In this document: positions 56,215-58,583 of the stretch, piece by piece | Layout: every line of letters begins with the position of its first letter | Numbering within the stretch: position 1 is the first letter of the stretch | DNA from: Neomoorella stamsii | GTDB taxonomy: Bacteria; Bacillota; DSM-521; Neomoorellales; Neomoorellaceae | DNA length: 58,583 nt | Reading direction: 5' to 3' | Assembly (NCBI RefSeq): GCF_002995805.1 | Contig: NZ_PVXL01000080.1 | Coordinates: forward strand, 1-58,583 | The notes under the pieces: generated by a model | Told to the model about the DNA's origin: nothing | Database searches by the model: none | The model's input: only the letters and a program-made list of their open reading frames with translations | Program-made: the position numbers and the translations under genes

Positions 56215-56371
56215 TTCATCAAGCTCATGTGGGCTACGGTAGAGGTTTACGATACTTACGGCCTGGACACCATGTCGGCCGGGGCGGTGGTATCCCTGGC
56301 TTATGGAATGCTATGAGAAGGGGGTTATCACCTCCCGGGATACCGAACTTCAAGATTTATACTTTGGCTAC
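56215..56371 (+). pseudogene. Aldehyde:ferredoxin oxidoreductase fragment
   Basis: On the plus strand FIKLMWATVEVYDTYGLDTM followed by SAGAVVSLAYGM resembles the AOR segment containing the conserved G-L-D-T-x-S-x-G motif that precedes the pterin site. A frameshift near 56318 restores CYEKGVITSRDTELQDLYFG, the usual next part. Only about 52 residues of a roughly 600-residue enzyme remain, right up to the end of the next gene on the other strand. It is a relic of a tungsten aldehyde oxidoreductase gene. Confidence 0.7.
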
Positions 56372-56375
56372 CTAC

Positions 56376-57221
56376 TTAATTGTATTTGTAAAAACCCTTA
56401 CCTGTCTTGCGACCAAGATAACCGGCTTTAACCATTTGTTTAAGCAGCAATGCAGGACGATACTTGTCGTCGCCTATCTCTCGATGTAAAGTCTCCATGA
56501 TAGCCAGGCATACATCTAGACCGATGAGGTCTGCCAGCGCCAGCGGCCCTATGGGATGGTTTGCTCCGGCCGTCATCGCCGTATCAATATCCGAAGCCGT
56601 AGCAACACCCTCGCCTAAAAGTAGAATGGCTTCATTTATCATTGGTATCAGCAGCCTGTTAACTATAAAACCCGGAGTTTCCCCTGCTATGACTGGCTTT
56701 TTACCTAGCTTTTCTGCCACTTCTCGTACCTTTGCCACTGTTTCTTCCGAAGTTGCCAGCCCTTTTACGATTTCCACCAATTGCATTATTGGTACTGGAT
56801 TAAAAAAGTGCATACCTATAACCCGATCTGGCCGGCTGGTCGCAAAAGCCATTTCTGTTATGCTCAACGAGGAAGTGTTGGAGGCAAAAATAGTTTGGGG
56901 ATCGCAGACGTTATCTAACTCTCTAAACAACCTCTTTTTGGCGTCCATATTTTCATAAATTGCTTCAATTACTATCTCAGAAGAACAGGCCTCTTTTAAA
57001 TCAGTCCCGGGTTTTATCAAACCCATTATACGTTCCACATCGCTCTCGGTAAGCTTACCTTTTTGTTGCAGGCGATTTAGGCTCTGCTTAATACCATTGA
57101 AACCTTTACTCACAAGTTCCTCTGTTGTATCCAAAATAAACACTTCGTATCCTGCCTGTGCCAAAACCTGAGCAATGCCGCTTCCCATAGTGCCGGCTCC
57201 TACAACCGTAACGCTCGACAT
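56376..57221 (-). CDS. hbd: 3-hydroxyacyl-CoA dehydrogenase (3-hydroxybutyryl-CoA type)
   Basis: This 281-residue enzyme starts with the NAD motif VVGAGTMGSGIAQVLAQAG, has the HxFNPV motif in IGMHFFNPVPIM with the catalytic His, and ends ADLIGLDVCLAIMETL, then GFYKYN. Length and motifs match clostridial Hbd, which interconverts acetoacetyl-CoA and 3-hydroxybutyryl-CoA. The thiolase gene lies 41 bp upstream, so they should share a transcript. Confidence 0.94.
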   Translation of the reverse strand: MSSVTVVGAGTMGSGIAQVLAQAGYEVFILDTTEELVSKGFNGIKQSLNRLQQKGKLTESDVERIMGLIKPGTDLKEACSSEIVIEAIYENMDAKKRLFRELDNVCDPQTIFASNTSSLSITEMAFATSRPDRVIGMHFFNPVPIMQLVEIVKGLATSEETVAKVREVAEKLGKKPVIAGETPGFIVNRLLIPMINEAILLLGEGVATASDIDTAMTAGANHPIGPLALADLIGLDVCLAIMETLHREIGDDKYRPALLLKQMVKAGYLGRKTGKGFYKYN

Positions 57222-57262
57222 AAGTTAAACCCCCTCTTTTTTGCTGTGATAATTAGTGCTTA

Positions 57263-58447
57263 TTAAACCCTCTCTATAACGGTAGCCACACCCATACCGC
57301 CGCCTACACAGAGGGTGGCCAGTCCATAACTGCTATGACGCCTTTGCATTTCGTAAATCAAGGTTACTAGTATGCGGGCCCCGCTGGCCCCAATGGGATG
57401 CCCTAATGCTATAGCGCCGCCGTTAACATTCACTTTGCTCATATCAAATTCCAATTCTCTAGCAACTGCCAACGACTGGGCGGCAAATGCCTCGTTGGCT
57501 TCTATTAAATCCAGATCCTCTATATTGAGCCCTGCTTTTTTAAGTGCCTTTCTGGTAGCTGGTATCGGACCCAGGCCCATAAAAGCCGGTTCTACACCGG
57601 CAACAGCCTGGCTCCTTATTGCGGCTAACGGTTTCAATCCCAGACTTTCCGCCTTCCACGCAGAGGTAAGTACCACCGCCGCGGCTCCATCGTTGATCCC
57701 CGAAGCGTTCCCCGCCGTGACTGTCCCGTCTTTCTTAAAAGCAGGTTTCAGTTTGCTTAAGGCATCTATCGTAGTTCCAAAACGCGGATGCTCATCTTGC
57801 GCAAATATCACGGGCTCACCTTTCTTTGCAGGGATTTCCACTGGTGTTATTTCCTCTTTGAAGCGCCCGCTTTTAATGGCTTCTTCTGCCTTCCGCTGGC
57901 TCTCATAAGCAAACTCGTCCTGTTGTTCACGCGTGATACCATATTTTTCAGCCACATTTTCGGCGGTTATGCCCATATGGTAGTCGTTAAATATATCCCA
58001 TATGCCGTCCCTGATCATTAGGTCAACCAATCTGCCATCTCCCATCCGGTTTCCCCAGCGGGCTCCAAATACTGCATAAGGGGTTTGCGACATGTTCTCC
58101 ATACCCCCGGCCACGATTATCTCCGCTTCGCCTGATTGAATTATATTTGCAGCCAGGTTAACTGCCCTGAGGCCTGAGCCACATACCTGATTTATGGTGA
58201 CAGCCGGTATTTCTGCAGGTATTCCAGCCTTAATAGCTGCCTGCCTCGCCGGGTTTTGGCCTTGCCCGGCCTGAAGTACATTTCCTAATATGACTTCGTC
58301 TACCTGCTCAGCTTCTATCCCACCCCGCCTGATGGCTTCCGTAATTACAATGGCTCCTAATTCGGTGGCGGATGTGTCTCTCAAGCTACCACCGAAACTA
58401 CCAATGGCAGTACGGACCGCACTAAGGATTACTATATCATCCATCAT
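57263..58447 (-). CDS. thl: Acetyl-CoA acetyltransferase (thiolase)
   Basis: This 394-residue thiolase has the nucleophile Cys89 in [29 protein letters not shown] with the catalytic His, and the second Cys in CVGGGMGVA. It makes or splits acetoacetyl-CoA (or a related 3-ketoacyl-CoA). An AGGAGG site lies just before the start. With Hbd it forms a short beta-oxidation-like module at the right edge, so further genes of the module may lie outside the window. Confidence 0.95.
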   Translation of the reverse strand: MMDDIVILSAVRTAIGSFGGSLRDTSATELGAIVITEAIRRGGIEAEQVDEVILGNVLQAGQGQNPARQAAIKAGIPAEIPAVTINQVCGSGLRAVNLAANIIQSGEAEIIVAGGMENMSQTPYAVFGARWGNRMGDGRLVDLMIRDGIWDIFNDYHMGITAENVAEKYGITREQQDEFAYESQRKAEEAIKSGRFKEEITPVEIPAKKGEPVIFAQDEHPRFGTTIDALSKLKPAFKKDGTVTAGNASGINDGAAAVVLTSAWKAESLGLKPLAAIRSQAVAGVEPAFMGLGPIPATRKALKKAGLNIEDLDLIEANEAFAAQSLAVARELEFDMSKVNVNGGAIALGHPIGASGARILVTLIYEMQRRHSSYGLATLCVGGGMGVATVIERV

Positions 58448-58583
58448 AAATACTACCTCCTGATATGGAAGGGCCTTGTCAAGCCCCTCCGAAATTTTTT
58501 TGCGAAACCTGTTTTAGAGACAGAAATATCCACCCACTGCTTAAGGCAGCAATCAAAGTTGGACGTCTACGGATTTTAACTCT
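58448..58583. other. Right-edge sequence with no gene
   Basis: The last 136 bp hold the AGGAGG ribosome-binding site of the thiolase gene and otherwise AT-balanced sequence. I see no complete promoter or RNA. Confidence 0.6.

Noticed and set aside
55749..56489. A 246-codon plus-strand open frame taken as one gene
   Set aside because: It crosses frameshifted pieces of an IS110 transposase and an AOR gene and runs into the antisense of hbd, so it is a chance join of relics.

Overview
The window looks like a chromosome segment of a moderately GC-rich, anaerobic Clostridia-class Firmicute. The core gene order (dprA-topA-trmFO-xerC-hslV-hslU-codY, rpsB-tsf-pyrH-frr, uppS-cdsA-dxr-rseP-ispG-proS-polC) is the one known from Bacillus subtilis and clostridia. 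PolC, CodY and HslUV are Firmicute markers. The many ferredoxin-type, flavin, UbiD and corrinoid-methyltransferase-like proteins suggest an anaerobe, perhaps a thermophilic acetogen such as Moorella. That genus guess is an inference, not a database result. Nearly every gene lies on the minus strand, so operons read from high to low coordinates.

Region 1 (about 1-17300) is one long catabolic locus. Behind a LacI-type regulator come a URO-D/MtaA-like protein, a ribose-type ABC transporter (ATPase, two permeases, lipoprotein receptor), a second URO-D protein, a RhaM-type mutarotase, L-fucose isomerase, a third URO-D protein, and a class II (fuculose-phosphate type) aldolase. After these come bacterial microcompartment genes: three BMC-H shell proteins, a PduP-type CoA-acylating aldehyde dehydrogenase, a PduS-type flavin/Fe-S reductase and a PduT-type Fe-S shell protein. 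The locus runs off the left edge. It would take up a 6-deoxyhexose, isomerise and cleave it, and process lactaldehyde inside a shell. No sugar kinase or diol dehydratase is in the window. The three URO-D paralogues are unexplained by classical fucose metabolism and suggest an added demethylation step.

Region 2 (17397-32209) carries housekeeping genes: polC, proS, the MEP-pathway genes ispG and dxr, rseP, an AI-2E-family membrane protein, cdsA, uppS, a small ferredoxin, a PASTA-like small protein, frr, pyrH, tsf and rpsB. The PolC lacks the usual inserted 3'-5' exonuclease domain but keeps what look like complete PHP metal ligands. Region 3 (32210-44118) holds codY, hslU, hslV, xerC, trmFO, topA, dprA, an iron alcohol dehydrogenase, a DUF2148 protein and a ComM/YifB AAA protein.

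Region 4 (44219-47576) is a complete-looking IS21-family element next to a decayed IS1634-type transposase. Region 5 (47691-58447) is a second catabolic island: an AprA-like flavoprotein with a ferredoxin partner, a decayed TPP-enzyme gene, a D-malate/tartrate-type dehydrogenase, a UbiD decarboxylase, a TAXI-type TRAP transporter, fragments of an IS110 transposase and of an aldehyde:ferredoxin oxidoreductase, a 3-hydroxyacyl-CoA dehydrogenase and a thiolase. It reads as an organic-acid degradation cluster of unknown substrate, shaped by insertion and gene loss.
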